A DNA stretch of 64,000 nt from positions 472,120,400 through 472,184,399 of the forward strand of contig NC_081406.1 of NCBI RefSeq assembly GCF_030272615.1, written 5' to 3'. A program made the translations under genes and the position numbers. Origin of the DNA: Cryptomeria japonica. Lineage: Eukaryota; Streptophyta; Pinopsida; Cupressales; Cupressaceae. Below are positions 9,954 to 21,041 of the stretch, one piece after another (the first letter of the stretch is position 1; every line of letters starts with the position of its first letter). The notes under the pieces are model-generated. The model searched no databases. It was given only the letters and a program-made list of their open reading frames with translations, and was not told the DNA's origin.

Positions 9954-10312
9954 AACAGTTTGATTGATTCAGAGGGAAGATGTCCAAGATTTGAATACAA
10001 AAGTACTCGAGGACTTAGTAGACAATGCTTTCGATGACTTCTGAAGATCTCAGTAGATGTCTTTAGGTCTTAGTGGATGAAATGCTACAAAGTCCAATAG
10101 GTCAATATCATGTGTCAAGTAAACAACATGGATCTTACCCTTCAATGAATTATATCTTGCCCTCTCAGAATTATCGGTTCAAGAGCTTGGCTACCCAGAT
10201 GACTAAAGAGGATAAAACTCCCCATAATCTTTAGGCAAAGCTTCTCTTATTTCATAATCTGCCAAATCCTTGGCCAAAATAGCAGTCAAACCCTAGACGA
10301 GACAGTTATTGG

Positions 10313-10997
10313 GACCAAACCAAGTTCCATTCTTTGCACTTTTCAAGAATGTACTTTTGTTTACTATCTTGTAGTTTCCCTCATGAATCTTCAATTATAG
10401 TATAGAGTTCTTCATGAAGGATACTACCAGATCATCTAGAGTCTATGTAATTCAATTTTTTTCTTTGATCCCATGGAGGCCAATAGTCCTTTCTCTGAGG
10501 AAGTTCTTCCTGAATAGTCACGGGGGGGAGAGGTATTGCTTGAAATCACCCTTCTATTGGGTAATTGTGTACATAACCTCTTGGTCTTCTGGAAGCTGAA
10601 TAGTACTTCGAGTCCACCAAATCTGGTTCCACACCATAGAAATTTTTGGATATTGTCTTCCAAACATCCTTCAGCACAAAAGCATCATTCTTATAATAGA
10701 AAAAAGGTGGCCCTTGCATGAACACATTGATTTCTTCCAAGCGTGGCCCAATAGGTTTCCCAAGAACTCCAAAACCAGTTAGTCCCTCCAGACATAAATT
10801 AGAGACCACATCACACATTCCAGACATTGTATGTTTGTATTGCATACTCTCTATGTATTTATCACCCTTTAACACTTTCCTCTACTTTTCTCGAATTGCT
10901 CTCTTCTGGGCAGCTAATGAGCTTGTTTCCATGTCATTCAAGACAATGTCTTCTTTTTTTCTTTTATGAAATTGACTTGCACACGACTCTTCAGCTT
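10313..10997 (-). pseudogene. DRM-type de novo DNA methyltransferase fragment (right copy)
   Basis: Read on the minus strand from an acceptor-like GTGCAG at about 10998. It gives a Lys-rich linker (KQKIQAEESCASQFHKRK), then FGVLGKPIGP, QGPPFFYYKNDAF, DVWKTISKNFY, EPDLVDSKYYS and RGYVHNYPIEG, then (after frame changes) KKIELH. It continues past the point where the left copy stops: 10434-10313 gives SGSILHEELY, QKYILEKCKEWNLVW. That is the DRM segment following TKLNC (..KYVLEKCKKWNLVW). The in-frame stop after REK near 10885, another before QKY and frameshifts make it a pseudogene. It retains the more complete DRM stretch of the two copies. The catalytic core is not present. Captured by the neighbouring CACTA-like element: inference. 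Confidence 0.83.
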
Positions 10998-11285
10998 GTA
11001 TCTTCTGCTTCTGCACAGATATAAATTATAATTTAGGCTCAGCTGATTAAATAAAATAAGCATCTGTAAAGAAAAGATTAGTCATTGGATGTTACATATT
11101 ATCTAATGGAAAGATCCTAGATCTAATTCTTGGAGAAAGGAAACATCATTGATAATATTTTTTTCAAATAAGACTCAATCAAATAAATTAAAAATGTTTT
11201 ATGTAATTTTTAAAAGTAGAACTCATGCAATGCTTTCATGCACTGATAGCCAAACCATCAAACCCATAACATCTGATGATGTCAG
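10433..11285 (-). repeat. Right arm of the large inverted repeat
   Basis: Inverted copy of 1073-1919, covering the DRM fragment and its upstream intron-like flank. Arms are similar in length (about 850 bp) and separated by about 8.5 kb, of which 5.8 kb is copia C1. Without C1 the spacer would be about 2.7 kb. Confidence 0.8.
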
Positions 11286-11601
11286 AATTCCAACGACAAC
11301 TAAAGAAACAACCGACAAGGATGCTATATGTCCGACGGCACTTCCTTGTCAGACAGTCGTTGATGCATTGTAGTGGGGTGTGTTGAAATTCTGATGACGA
11401 TCCGATGACATTTTTTGGCTGGAGGAGCAATCATAGCAGCCATCGGAAGAGTTCATGGTGTCGTCGAAATTCCGATGTTCAATGGCATCATCGGGAAGTC
11501 CGACGACAAGTTTTCGATGGTTATATTTGTCAGCAGTCCGATGAAAAGTAGTCGGACTTCCGACGATAGGCCATCAAAAATTATCCCCGAATGTACTAGT
11601 G
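11286..11601 (-). mobile_element. CACTA-like DNA transposon terminus with TCCGACG subterminal repeats
   Basis: Read on the minus strand, the element begins at 11601 with CACTAGTACATTCGGGG, the start typical of CACTA (En/Spm) terminal repeats. The next ~300 bp hold a dense set of TCCGACG/CGTCGGA variants on both strands (for example near 11330, 11405, 11475, 11500, 11543, 11560-11566). Subterminal short-motif arrays are the transposase-binding sites of CACTA elements. This region is CpG-rich against a CpG-poor background. It runs straight into the DRM-bearing arm, so the DRM fragment probably lies inside the element. The opposite end was not identified. The neighbouring chromovirus starts right at 11602. 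Confidence 0.6.
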
Positions 11602-12010
11602 AGGGCGAAGCATTGTGGGAGTCTTGGAGGACATTTTGGGGTTGACAAGACCTTGGATTGGGTAAGGATATTCTAATTTTGGCCAAAAAAGTAGTTAGAT
11701 GTCAAAAAATTTGTGGAAAGTTGTGCAATTTTCCAAAGGGCCAAGGGTTCTACCTCTAATCCAGGACTCTACCAGCCCTTACCTATACCCAATAGACCAT
11801 GGGAGAGTATAAGCATATATTTTGAATTAGGCCTACCAACAACTCAAAGAGGTTATGATAGTGTTTTTCGGGGTAGTGGACGAATTTAGTAAAACGGATC
11901 ACTTTATTCCTTGTAAATGCACCAATGATGCTTCCCATATTGTAGGGTTATCTTTAAAGAAATAGTGAGAATTCATGGCCTTCCATTAACAATAGTTTCA
12001 GACAAGGATG
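11602..12010 (+). pseudogene. Chromovirus (Ty3/gypsy) integrase, first part
   Basis: Plus strand reads KHCGSLGGHFGVDKTL, then a stop, FWPKK, KFVESCAIFQRAKGSTSNPG, LYQPLPIPNRPWESI, FELGLPTTQRGYDSVF, VVDEFSKTDHFIPC, DASHIVGL and HGLPLTIVSDKD. This is the zinc-binding and core region of a gypsy integrase (HFGVDKT, CxxC, WESISMDF, DRFSKMAHFIP, VSDRD). Several stops and frame shifts are present, and the zinc-finger CAIC is CAIF here. The segment begins abruptly at the CACTA-like end and breaks off at 12010, where a nested element sits; it resumes at 14235. Confidence 0.9.
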
Positions 12011-13056
12011 TGATGTAGTCAAGTTAGGGAGATCCAATGAAGGACAACCTATCCTTTCAACCTAATAGAAACACCATGCAAGATATACTGGTAATCGGTA
12101 ATACAACACCAAAAATAACATAAAGAACAACCGATAACAACATAGAATACATAACCGTAAACAATATGAACAATTCTTATTACAATCCAAAGAATTACAA
12201 ATGCCACATGTTGGATTGTAGTCGAGGATCACAAAACAACTCTTACAACTTAGATCTATGATTCGTAGATCATCTTCTCAACAATTCATCATCTGGTAAC
12301 AACTTCCACTATTCTGCACTGATCCGGACTTCAGCTATCCCGGTTTTAGTCTCCCCAGACTAGAATCTCTCTAGAATCAATATACAAATCTAAGATCTGT
12401 AGATCTTATGCTTGATGAATAGGTCTCCGATAACAGTCTACACTGTTCTACACTGATCTGAACTTCAGCCATCCCTACTTCCATCTCCTTGGACTAGAAT
12501 CTCTCTAGAAACTACATCTTTGATTGATCTCAAACTTAAGTCTCAATCTTTTATCTTTTGTATTCTCTCCCCTCAAATGATTTGCAAACATCTTCTTTAT
12601 ACCATTTGCAAATAATAAGAACTTGATCAAGTCAGCCCAAAGACCAACTAGTTCATGAAACGTGTAACAATAACATGTCGGCTCAAATCACTAAGAACAA
12701 CTTCCAAAATTCATAATACAATGTACGGTCCTCCGGGAACATCAGACATGACACAAGAACTATAAATCAACGATCTGCAAGTCACGGAGATCAATCACAA
12801 CCCAATCCAACTTTTCTCAACACACTACTAGAATAATTGGTAAGAATATATCAACCGGGCCAATATCGGAATCAATAACTCACTAGAATTAAATCCAAAT
12901 GCCATGAAACTCAAACATGGCAAAGACCACAAACACAAGGGAATAAACCCAAAACCACAATGCTAAACACTCAAACATGAAGAAATGCCATGATCTCCAA
13001 GCAAATCCACTGAAAAATTCTCAACCGATAAGAACTAGACCAATGATCCTACATCA
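12011..13056 (-). repeat. 3' LTR of the compact element
   Basis: 1046 bp. On the plus strand it runs from TGATGTAGTC to CCTACATCA; it is alignable along its length with 13212-14234, with many substitutions. A minus-strand TATAAAG is at about 12595-12603. Confidence 0.82.
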
Positions 13057-13211
13057 GACTCTCAGGGTTAATTGAAAAGTGAGTCCCATCACATGATCTA
13101 GTTCAACGATTTGAATAAGTCCACAAGTTGCCTCAACTTCCTCTCCAACCAACCGATGCATAACCAGGTCTTCCTCCAACATCAAGATCACAAACCAAAT
13201 TTGCTACCACT

Positions 13212-14234
13212 TGATGCAGTTAAGGTAGGGAGATCCAATGAAGGACAACCCATCCTTGCAGCCTAACAAAAACACGATGCAAGATATACTGGTAACCGGT
13301 AATACAACACCAGAAATAGTAGAAAGAAAAACCGGTAAACAATATGAACAATTCTTATTACAGTCTGAATAATTACAAATGACACATGTTGGATTGCAGT
13401 CCAGGATTACAAAACAAATATTAGAACTTAGATCTATGATCCGTAGATCATCTTCTCAACACTTTATCATCTGGTAACAACTTCCATTGTTTTGCACTGA
13501 TCTAGACTTCAGCCATCCCAACTTTAGTCTCCCTAGACCAGAATATCTCCTAAATCAATATACAAATATAATATTTTTAAATATTTTGCTCGACAAATAG
13601 GTCTCTGATAATAGTCTGCATTGTTCTGCACTAATCCAGACATCAACCATCTCAGCTTCCATCTCCCTCGACCCGAATCTCTCTAGAAACTACATATTCA
13701 CTTGATCTTGAACTTCAATCTTGATCTTCTATCTTTTATATTCTCTCCCCTCAAATGATTCACAAACCTCCTCTTTATACCATCTACAAATAATAAGAAC
13801 TTTATCAAGTTGACCCAAAGACCAACCGGTTCATGAAACGTGTAATGATAACATGGTGGCTCAAATCACTAAGAACAACTTCCTAAATGCATAAGACAAT
13901 GCGCGGTCCTCCGGGAACATCAAACATAACACAAGAACCATAAATCAAAGATCTATAAGTCACAAAGATCAACTACAACCCGATCCAACTTCACTCAACA
14001 CACTACCAAAATAACTGGTAAGAACATATCAACCAGGCTAGTACCAGATCGATAACTCACTGGGATTAAATCCAAATGCCATGAAACTCGAACATGACAA
14101 AGACCACAAACACAAGGAAATAAACCCAAAACCACAATGCTAAACACTCAAACATGAAGAAATTCCACAATCTCCAAGAAAACCCATTGAAAAACTACTC
14201 AACCGGTAAGAACTAGATCGGTTCTCCTGCATCA
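13212..14234 (-). repeat. 5' LTR of the compact element
   Basis: 1023 bp, TGATGCAGTT to CCTGCATCA on the plus strand. A minus-strand TATA-like box is at about 13773-13781. The following internal bases on the minus strand are the putative primer-binding site. Confidence 0.82.
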
Positions 14235-15170
14235 AGATGCCAGGTTCACAGGTCGCTTTTGGCGGACTCTTTGGAAGAAGTTGGGCACCAATTTGACCTT
14301 TAGTTCTACCTATCATCCACAAATAGATGGGAAAACTAAAGTAGTCAATAGGTACCTTGGAAAATTGCTTAGGTGTCTCACAAAAGAACATGGACAATAA
14401 TGGGATTTGGTTCTCCCACAAGCTGAGTATGCTTACAATGATTCCTTCAACAGAAGCATTAGGAAAAGTCCATTTGAAGTATTTTATGGCATGAGACCTA
14501 GAGGGGAAATTTGAGCTTATAGATTTGAATGGTAAGGAGAAAAGGAGTACAGAGGGAGAAGAGTTTGCATTAGCTATGAGAGACATACATGGGCAAGTTA
14601 GGGAGAATCTCAAGAAGAGAAGTGAAAGGTATAAACAATAAGAAGATTTGAAGAGAAGGGATGTTCAATTCAAGGTAGGAGATCTAGTGTTAGAACACTT
14701 AAAGAAGGAGAGGCTACCAAAGGTAAAATACACTAAGATACAAATGAAGAAGATTGGGGCATGTAGGGTGCTCCACAACTTTGGAGCAAATGCATATGAG
14801 ATACAACTCCCTCCTGGAGTGGGTATCTCACCAATTTTTAATGATGTTTATCTCTTTCCTTTAAAAGGTTATATGAATGCAGGTGAAGATGTAGGTCTAG
14901 TAGGAGATGCAGATGAGGATTGGGTCAAGGATCTACCTTCAAGTGCACCAATGTAGCTTGAATGCATTTGGGATACCAAGGAAGCCAAAAGAAAAAGGCA
15001 TAAGGTCTATCATGAGTACCTAGTGAAGTCGAAAGACCTTCCTAAGGAGGATGCCACATGGATGATAGAGGAAGATATACTAAAGCATGGGACCATAGTT
15101 CAATATCTGATCTCAAAGGGGATGAGATTCTTTTTCATCCCGAGAGTATGGTGCAGGAGCACCTAGAGCA
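14235..15170 (+). pseudogene. Chromovirus integrase, second part, with chromodomain
   Basis: Continues the integrase interrupted at 12010: ARFTGRFWRTLWKKLGT, FSSTYHPQIDGKTKVVNRYLG, then SFNRSIRKSPFEVFYGMRP. The catalytic glutamate position (Q.DGQTE in the family) reads K here. An open stretch at 14648-14956 carries the C-terminal domain (VGDLVLEHLKKERLPKVKY, FNDVYLFPLKGYMN). Past a stop at 14956 the chromodomain follows at about 15000-15090: KVYHEYLVKSKDLPKEDATW, compare EYLVKWKGLP.EDATWE. Chromodomains target insertion to heterochromatin. No RT or gag of this element is in the window; it is a 5'-truncated relic. Confidence 0.9.
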
Positions 15171-16369
15171 GTCATGATTCAAGAAGCCATTTTTGGCATA
15201 TATGTTTTTTCATTTTGGTTTGATATTTTAATAAGGTCTTTTAGACAACTTGGAATTGTTTATGTCCTATTTGTCATTGTGGGGTCAAGTGTTAAGTGAT
15301 ACAAATTATTGTATCAATGTTTGTTATAGGTTGGCATAGGAATATCTTATTTTTTTTGGAAGTTCAATTGTCATCCATTCAAATGTTGGTTACGAATTGT
15401 TGGAAATTGATGAAAAAATTATAAATATCACTTTCCTGGGTTGAGGAAAAGTTGGTGTAAGTTTTGGATGCACAAACAATAAAGAAGACTCCATTTTTCT
15501 AAATTTTTTCTCATTATTTTGCTACTATAGGGGTTGTACGATTCCATACAAGCAACAATTTGGAATGAACTATATTTGATCTATTAGAGACATGAAATAG
15601 AAGAATTTTGGCATTGGTTTGATTGGATTTTATCAAATTTGGAGTGTTTGAGATCAAATTTACTAAGAATGGGTTCACAAACCCTAGGTTTGAGGGTTTT
15701 GTAAACAACTATGCAAATAAGGCCATTCCACTAATATCATACCTTAAAAATCAATAGAATGGGAGTAGATAGGTTTTTAATGGTGTTAGAGGTGTTTTAA
15801 GTTGTAGGGGTTGGAGTTAGGGCTTGGTTTGTGCAGGTCTCAACCTAATATCTCTATGTATTAGGCTAAAAGTGATAGGTAAGAGTAGGGTTTGGTGATT
15901 GGATGAGTTGATGATGCAATATGGTGATGGAAATTGCATAAGTGAAACTTGCATGATATATTTATAACCCTAGAATGAAGGTCATAAGGTTAGGATAGAG
16001 ATTCCACATACTTGCTTTGTAAAAGTGACCTAATTAGGCCTTAGAACATAATTACCAATCAATTATTGAGCATTGTGTTCCAAAGTAACCCTAGCCAAAA
16101 ACTACATATGTTATAAAATAGCCAAATGGGTACTCATAAAGGCTTTCATTTATATTTGAAGGTGTCCATACAAGAATTTATGCTAAAAAACCCTCTCTAA
16201 GAGGGCTACAAGTAATTAGGCCTAATTGTAGGCAACACAATGTTGAATGCATAATAGGGGTTTGAGTTGGTGAATACATACACTTTTCATGTTGTCATAT
16301 GCCAAGGAGAGCCTAAACTAGTAGTTTGTAAAGGGTTTGAGGCCTTTTCCAAATGATATGAGGAATGAT
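15171..16369. other. Unassigned sequence after the chromovirus
   Basis: Possibly the chromovirus 3' region and LTR remnant, but I see no boundary, second copy or coding match. Nothing else is recognised here. Confidence 0.4.
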
Positions 16370-18471
16370 TCATCTAGAGTAGTGACAAGAGGAATGAAAA
16401 TCCTTGATGGGAAGACCTTTGCGACAAGCATCGATGTTGTATATTTGATCAAAGTAGACTAATTGAGAGTTCTCCACTCCCACTCTAAATAAATAATCAT
16501 AGGACACAATAGTATAATTGGAATTATTATTTAATTTAGAAGTATTTCCCTTATCATGCTTCAGAAATGTCTCCTTAAACATCACATGTTCCTCATTGGA
16601 AGTGTGGCCATCAACTTTTATGTCACCCTTGTCAATAAGATCTTGTATGAAATTCTTCAATCTATGAAAATTGCTAGTCTTATGTCCCTTTCTCTTGTGA
16701 TACTCACAAAACTTATTATCATTCCACCATGCTGATTTTACTTTTGGTTCATAAGGTGGATTGTCTAGTATTGTTATAAGCTTGTTTGCAACCAATTTAT
16801 TAAATGCTATCTCAATTGGCTCTCCCAATGGATTATATTTTCTTGGAGGCTTCGATGGCCTTTGAGCATTCACTTGATTATTAGAATTGGATAAACTTGC
16901 ACTTGTGAAAGTCATCTTTGGTTTTACCATATTTGCATCCACTACGCCATTGTTAACGGTACTTTTTTTTGTTCCAAAAGCAATGTTTATCCTTCCCATT
17001 TGAGTCATTTTTGTTGTTAATTTATAATGTTAATTTATAATAATTTATAATGTTAATTTATAATGTTAATTTATAATGTTAATTTATAACCCTAAATCCT
17101 AAACTGGACAAACAAGATTTTCTTAGTTGATATCCAATGTCTTTATTAATGTTTTGATGAACATTTCCACCATTTGTTTTTTTGGAATATCATGAGAATC
17201 GACTATCAAGACTTATCCATTGCTGTAGGAATGAAGCAAATGACTCTGCATTTTTATGTTTGGTATTGCACAAAGTAGTCACTGACACATCCATTTCAAT
17301 ATTGTATAAAAAGTGTTGTATAAAATCTTTAGCTAAATCACTCCATTACTTGATTCCAGGTGGAAGTTGGGAGAACCATTTCATAGCTTGTCCACCTAAA
17401 CTTTGTGGGAATATTCTCATCAAGTATGTTTTCTCTCTTGCTACTTCAAAGCAAGTTGTGAAAAATTATCTTATATGTACTTTAGGATCTCCCTTGCCTC
17501 TATACTTGTCAAATTTTTGTGTCAAAAATGTGAAGGAAATGGAGGCATTGGTATGCTCTTGTCAAATGGATAAGGACATATGTCCTTCATTGTATACTCT
17601 TTATTTGGTACATTCATATCTGCCATTTGTTTTTGCAAATCCTTGATTTGTTGTTGCAAGTCATTCTTAGGTGGTATCTTATCTGTTTGAGTTAGTCCCA
17701 TGCTTGAGCCACCGAGAGGAGGAGGCAAATATAGTGCATGTATGGATGATATTGATCATAAATGTGCTCATATGGAGGGGGAACTTAATTGTAGCTAGCA
17801 TATGGACCACTTGGTATGGTGTTGTAATGAGGAGCACTAGATCTAGGTCAATTGTATATATCATGGCCATGAGTATAGGAGGTATCATAAGAATGATCTT
17901 GAATATTTCCCCCAAATCTGACACAGGGTCTCCTTATGTAATGATTTTGAATGTTACCTTGGATATAATTATATGTATTGGCATCATGTTGTTGATCATG
18001 TGTAGTAGAATTTCTTCGCCATGGAAAAGGACAACCATGGGGTTGTTCATGAGAGTTTCTAGAAAACAATTTATGAGCATGAGTGTTTGTGACTTCTATT
18101 TTTTGAAATAAAGATGAGGGTGACTCAAGAACAAGACGTTCTCTCCTATTACCACCATTATGTCCTCTAGGATTTGAATTTTCTTGATTTATTTGATTAG
18201 GATCATCTTCCAAAATTTGTGACAAATCAAAATCATGAGGTATTCTTGTTCCACTTTATTTTATCACTTGAAAGAAGTATTGACAGTCTCTTCTCATGAT
18301 TTCCTCAACCATTCTATTTAGCCTTGGATCTATGATAGTCTCTTCCATGCCCGTGGAAGTGATGGATTCATTGTCATTGTCATTATTTCTCTCATTTTCT
18401 AGTTGATTACTATGATTCTCAAAGCTTTGGGGGTTATAGAATTCATCTCTATCAAACTCATAGGTACTCAT
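16370..18471 (-). pseudogene. Element M gag (Tat/Ogre-like gypsy), decayed
   Basis: On the minus strand the order is: N-terminal acidic region (18471-18256), a Gln/Asn/His-rich linker (18225-17848), coiled-coil-like QQQIKDLQKQMADMNV followed by DICPYPFDKSIPMPPFP (17728-17522), a retrotransposon gag body broken by many stops (17520-17010), and a nucleocapsid-like region (17008-16370) with WWNDNKFCEYHKRKGHKTS. The same blocks occur intact in order in element G (SLEDMCPYPFDKN; WWNDNYFCNYHRNKG), which identifies the family. The zinc knuckle C-x2-H-x4-H-x4-C has lost its last cysteine (F in SNFHRL). No protease, RT or integrase follows, so the element is truncated after gag. Confidence 0.82.
17016..17089. 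repeat. 13-bp tandem repeat inside M gag
   Basis: About six to seven copies of GTTAATTTATAAT, one shortened to 10 bp. It lies at the break between gag body and nucleocapsid region and probably arose by slippage after the element died. Confidence 0.85.
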
Positions 18472-18479
18472 ATTGAGAG

Positions 18480-21020
18480 ATCTTAGAGATTCCTTGGCTT
18501 CTCTTTTAGACCTTTGTAAATGGGTTTAAACCATGAAATAAACCTTGGCTTCACAAAAAATGGAAGAAAATGTGAAGACTATGGAAGACCAAAAGGAATA
18601 TGAGATGTAAAAAGAATCTAAGGTTGTCTTTCAATGTCCAAAAGTGAAAGTCTAAGATAAGTGCAATCTAAAGTAAGGCATGGCTTCCAAAGAGATGATA
18701 GATCTCTTGATGAGGTAAGTTGACCTTGACTAAAGAGAACCAAATGGTACCCAATATGATAGATCTAATGTGGGAACTACCTAGTGATATGTTGTAGTAT
18801 GTTTGCAAAGTATGATGAGAATCACCAAACAAGATTTCAACTCTACTTTGAAAAGTGTATATGAAGGACTACAAATGATGACTGAAAATGACTAAAATGT
18901 ATGACAAAGTTGTGATAAAGACTGGCTCACTAAAAAATGAAGCCCTAAAGGAAGTTGCCTTAGAAGCTCTTTGATCTCAAAACATAGATGCATCGTGAGT
19001 TCACATACGTGATTTTAACACATGCATACACAATTACTCAGTGCACAGACATGGTTTTATCTAACAATAATAATTTCTAATTTGTGAAACACAGACACAA
19101 TTCTACCCTACATAGATGTATTTTCGCATTGCCAATAATTATTATGTTCACATACATGGTTTTAAACAACTTAGATGTGGTAATATACTATGCAGACATC
19201 ATTTCAAGACACAAACACATTTTAACCAATTATATAGTATTCTCTGAATTTTCCAAGGAACAAATACGTGACTCTACCCAACACAGATGCAACTTCTAGA
19301 CATGGACACAATTTCATTTGACACAAATACCTTTTTTAGTGTTTTGATAATTTTCTCAGTTTTCTCTATTCAAATATGCACTAGGAAGGTATCGAGATGT
19401 GGTTAGAATGATCAAAAACACACTGATAGCTGACACAAACATGTCTCTAGAAAAAAATTGTAATATTTTTCCAAATTTTTCAAATGTTGAGTGTGACCAG
19501 ATCTTAATGTTGAATGTTTTGTGGGAAGAAAACACAACAAACAATGAAGCCACAATGTCTGAAGGTATTTTGAAAAAAAAAATGTTGTGTGTATGTTCAA
19601 AATATTTCCACTAGTATAACACAAATTGAGAACACTTGAAAGCATGCACAACCTAGGTTGGAAAGAGAAACCATTCAATGGGGCCCCCACGACATATAAA
19701 TACCTCAATAAGAAGACAACTATAGATTTTAGTAGCATTGTCTCCCCCACAACGACACTCACTTCTTGAGCATACCAGATTCTCTTACCTTGAAGATCTA
19801 AAGACAGTTAAGAAATTATTGTCTCATCCTGAGTAGATACATGAGGGGTACCCATGGGATATGATCCGCACACCCTAAACCATCAAATATAGGGATTTTT
19901 GGCCTCTAAAATAAAAAGTGTCTAGTGGGGGAGCTTCAATGGTCCTTGGTGTCTACCAATGCGATGATGACATTTAAAAACCCATTCCCAATCCTTGAGA
20001 TGATTTTTACGCATCTCACACAAGTGTGGATACAAAGGGAAAATTGTCAGTGTAGATACATGTCACCAAGTCATTGTGGCTTTCGCCTAAAGTATTAATG
20101 TAAATAATAGGCTGAAGAAGTACCACTTGGGTTGTTTCCTCTCACTTGGCCTTATGGGCTACTCGGGAGGCAAGCCCTTCTACCTAAACAAATAAATTAA
20201 TAACAGTTTCTCTTACACCCAAGGTCCAATGGAAGGCGAGGGGAAATGGTACTTTTGTTATCACTTTAGGGTTGAAAATAAAGTGTGCCAAATGTGCCAA
20301 ACAAGTTCTTTAACCCCAAAATGAAAAAAATATGTGAGCCCTAATTAGACTAAGAATTGAAATGTGAAGACACACACTAAAATTAACCATGCAACAAAAG
20401 GATTACTAGTTTTGAATAATCAGCCCCAACTGCAAGCACACTTGTTAGGTAAATTTTAAAAAATTCAAATCGAAATGTGAAAAGAGGACACTATGCTTTT
20501 TGAATAGCTACACCACTTTGTTAGTTCAAGCAAGGGGTTAGGATAAATAAAATATAAAAACCCTAAAAGAAAAGACCAAAAACTGAAAACTGAAAATGCA
20601 AAACAAAAATGTGCTTATACCTGTTGTAAATGTGAAAAGACCAAACACAGATGTAGGAATACCAAAACCTGCAAACTTCAATTTTCAGAAAACATAAGTG
20701 CAAAATTCTAATAAAAATGCAACAATAACTATTGCAAACACGACAATCCAACACAAACACTACAAGAATGTCATAGATGTAATTTTAAGGTGCGCAGATG
20801 CACCAAAAAATACAAACGCAAGACTATGGCTTGTAGGCACAAAAATAACTAACACAGATGTGAAAAGACCTAAAACCTGCAAAACAAAAAATTGGAAAGA
20901 AACATAGATGCCAAAAGATAATCTATAAACATGATTTCACTCGTAATCGTCATTGATCCGACTTGCAACTTAAAATAAAAGACAAACTGCAAAAAAGATA
21001 TTAGAAACTAAGGGACAAGA
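18480..21020 (-). other. Element M leader (non-coding)
   Basis: Long untranslated region between the 5' LTR and gag. It holds two zones with a loosely repeated ACAGATG/ACATAGATGCA motif (about 18980-19330 and 20640-20900). It also has a block (about 19640-20260) that matches the leader of element G at 36590-37160 in the same orientation relative to gag, for example GCTTGCCTCCCGAGTAGCCC against GCCTGCCTTCCCGAGCTGCC, and AAGAAGTGAGTGTC in both. No ORF is expected here. Confidence 0.6.
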
Positions 21021-21041
21021 GTCCCACCAGGCATGCCAAAA
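21021..21041 (-). other. Element M primer-binding site
   Basis: On the minus strand TTTTGGCATGCCTGGTGGGA follows the LTR end, like TTTTGGCACCCATTGTGGGG after the G 5' LTR. This is the usual TGGCNCCC...GTGGGG form of Tat-type gypsy priming sites. Confidence 0.7.

Larger units (their letters stand above)
12011..14234 (-). mobile_element. Compact LTR element nested in the chromovirus integrase
   Basis: Two long direct repeats (12011-13056 and 13212-14234) with TGATG...CATCA ends enclose only 155 bp. The host integrase reads GACAAGGATG before and AGATGCCAGGTTCAC after, giving a 5-bp duplication GGATG/AGATG with one mismatch and restoring the frame VSDKDARFTG. Orientation is minus: on that strand a TATAAAG box lies in each LTR, and the base run after the 5' LTR (13211 downward) reads TGGTAGCAAATTTGG, a degraded match to the initiator tRNA-Met site TGGTATCAGAGCTTGG. 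There is no coding capacity. It is either an internally deleted element or a naturally short non-autonomous (TRIM/LARD-like) one. Confidence 0.8.

Noticed and set aside
1073-11601. One single foldback CACTA element spanning 1073-11601 with ~850-bp terminal inverted repeats
   Set aside because: The flanks differ (LINE on the left, chromovirus on the right), the left side lacks the ~300-bp TCCGACG terminal zone, and no 3-bp target duplication matches (TTG or CTG against AGG). The pair is kept as an inverted repeat only.
12011-14234. Two tandem copies of a TIR DNA transposon (TGATG...CATCA ends)
   Set aside because: The 5-bp duplication, a TATA box in each copy, the primer-site-like sequence after one copy and a single insertion point fit an LTR pair better.
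14140-14613. 157-codon minus-strand ORF
   Set aside because: Lies antisense to recognisable chromovirus integrase and crosses the nested LTR junction, so it is not a gene.
17182-17646. 154-codon plus-strand ORF
   Set aside because: Antisense shadow of the decayed M gag body, which has clear family motifs on the minus strand.
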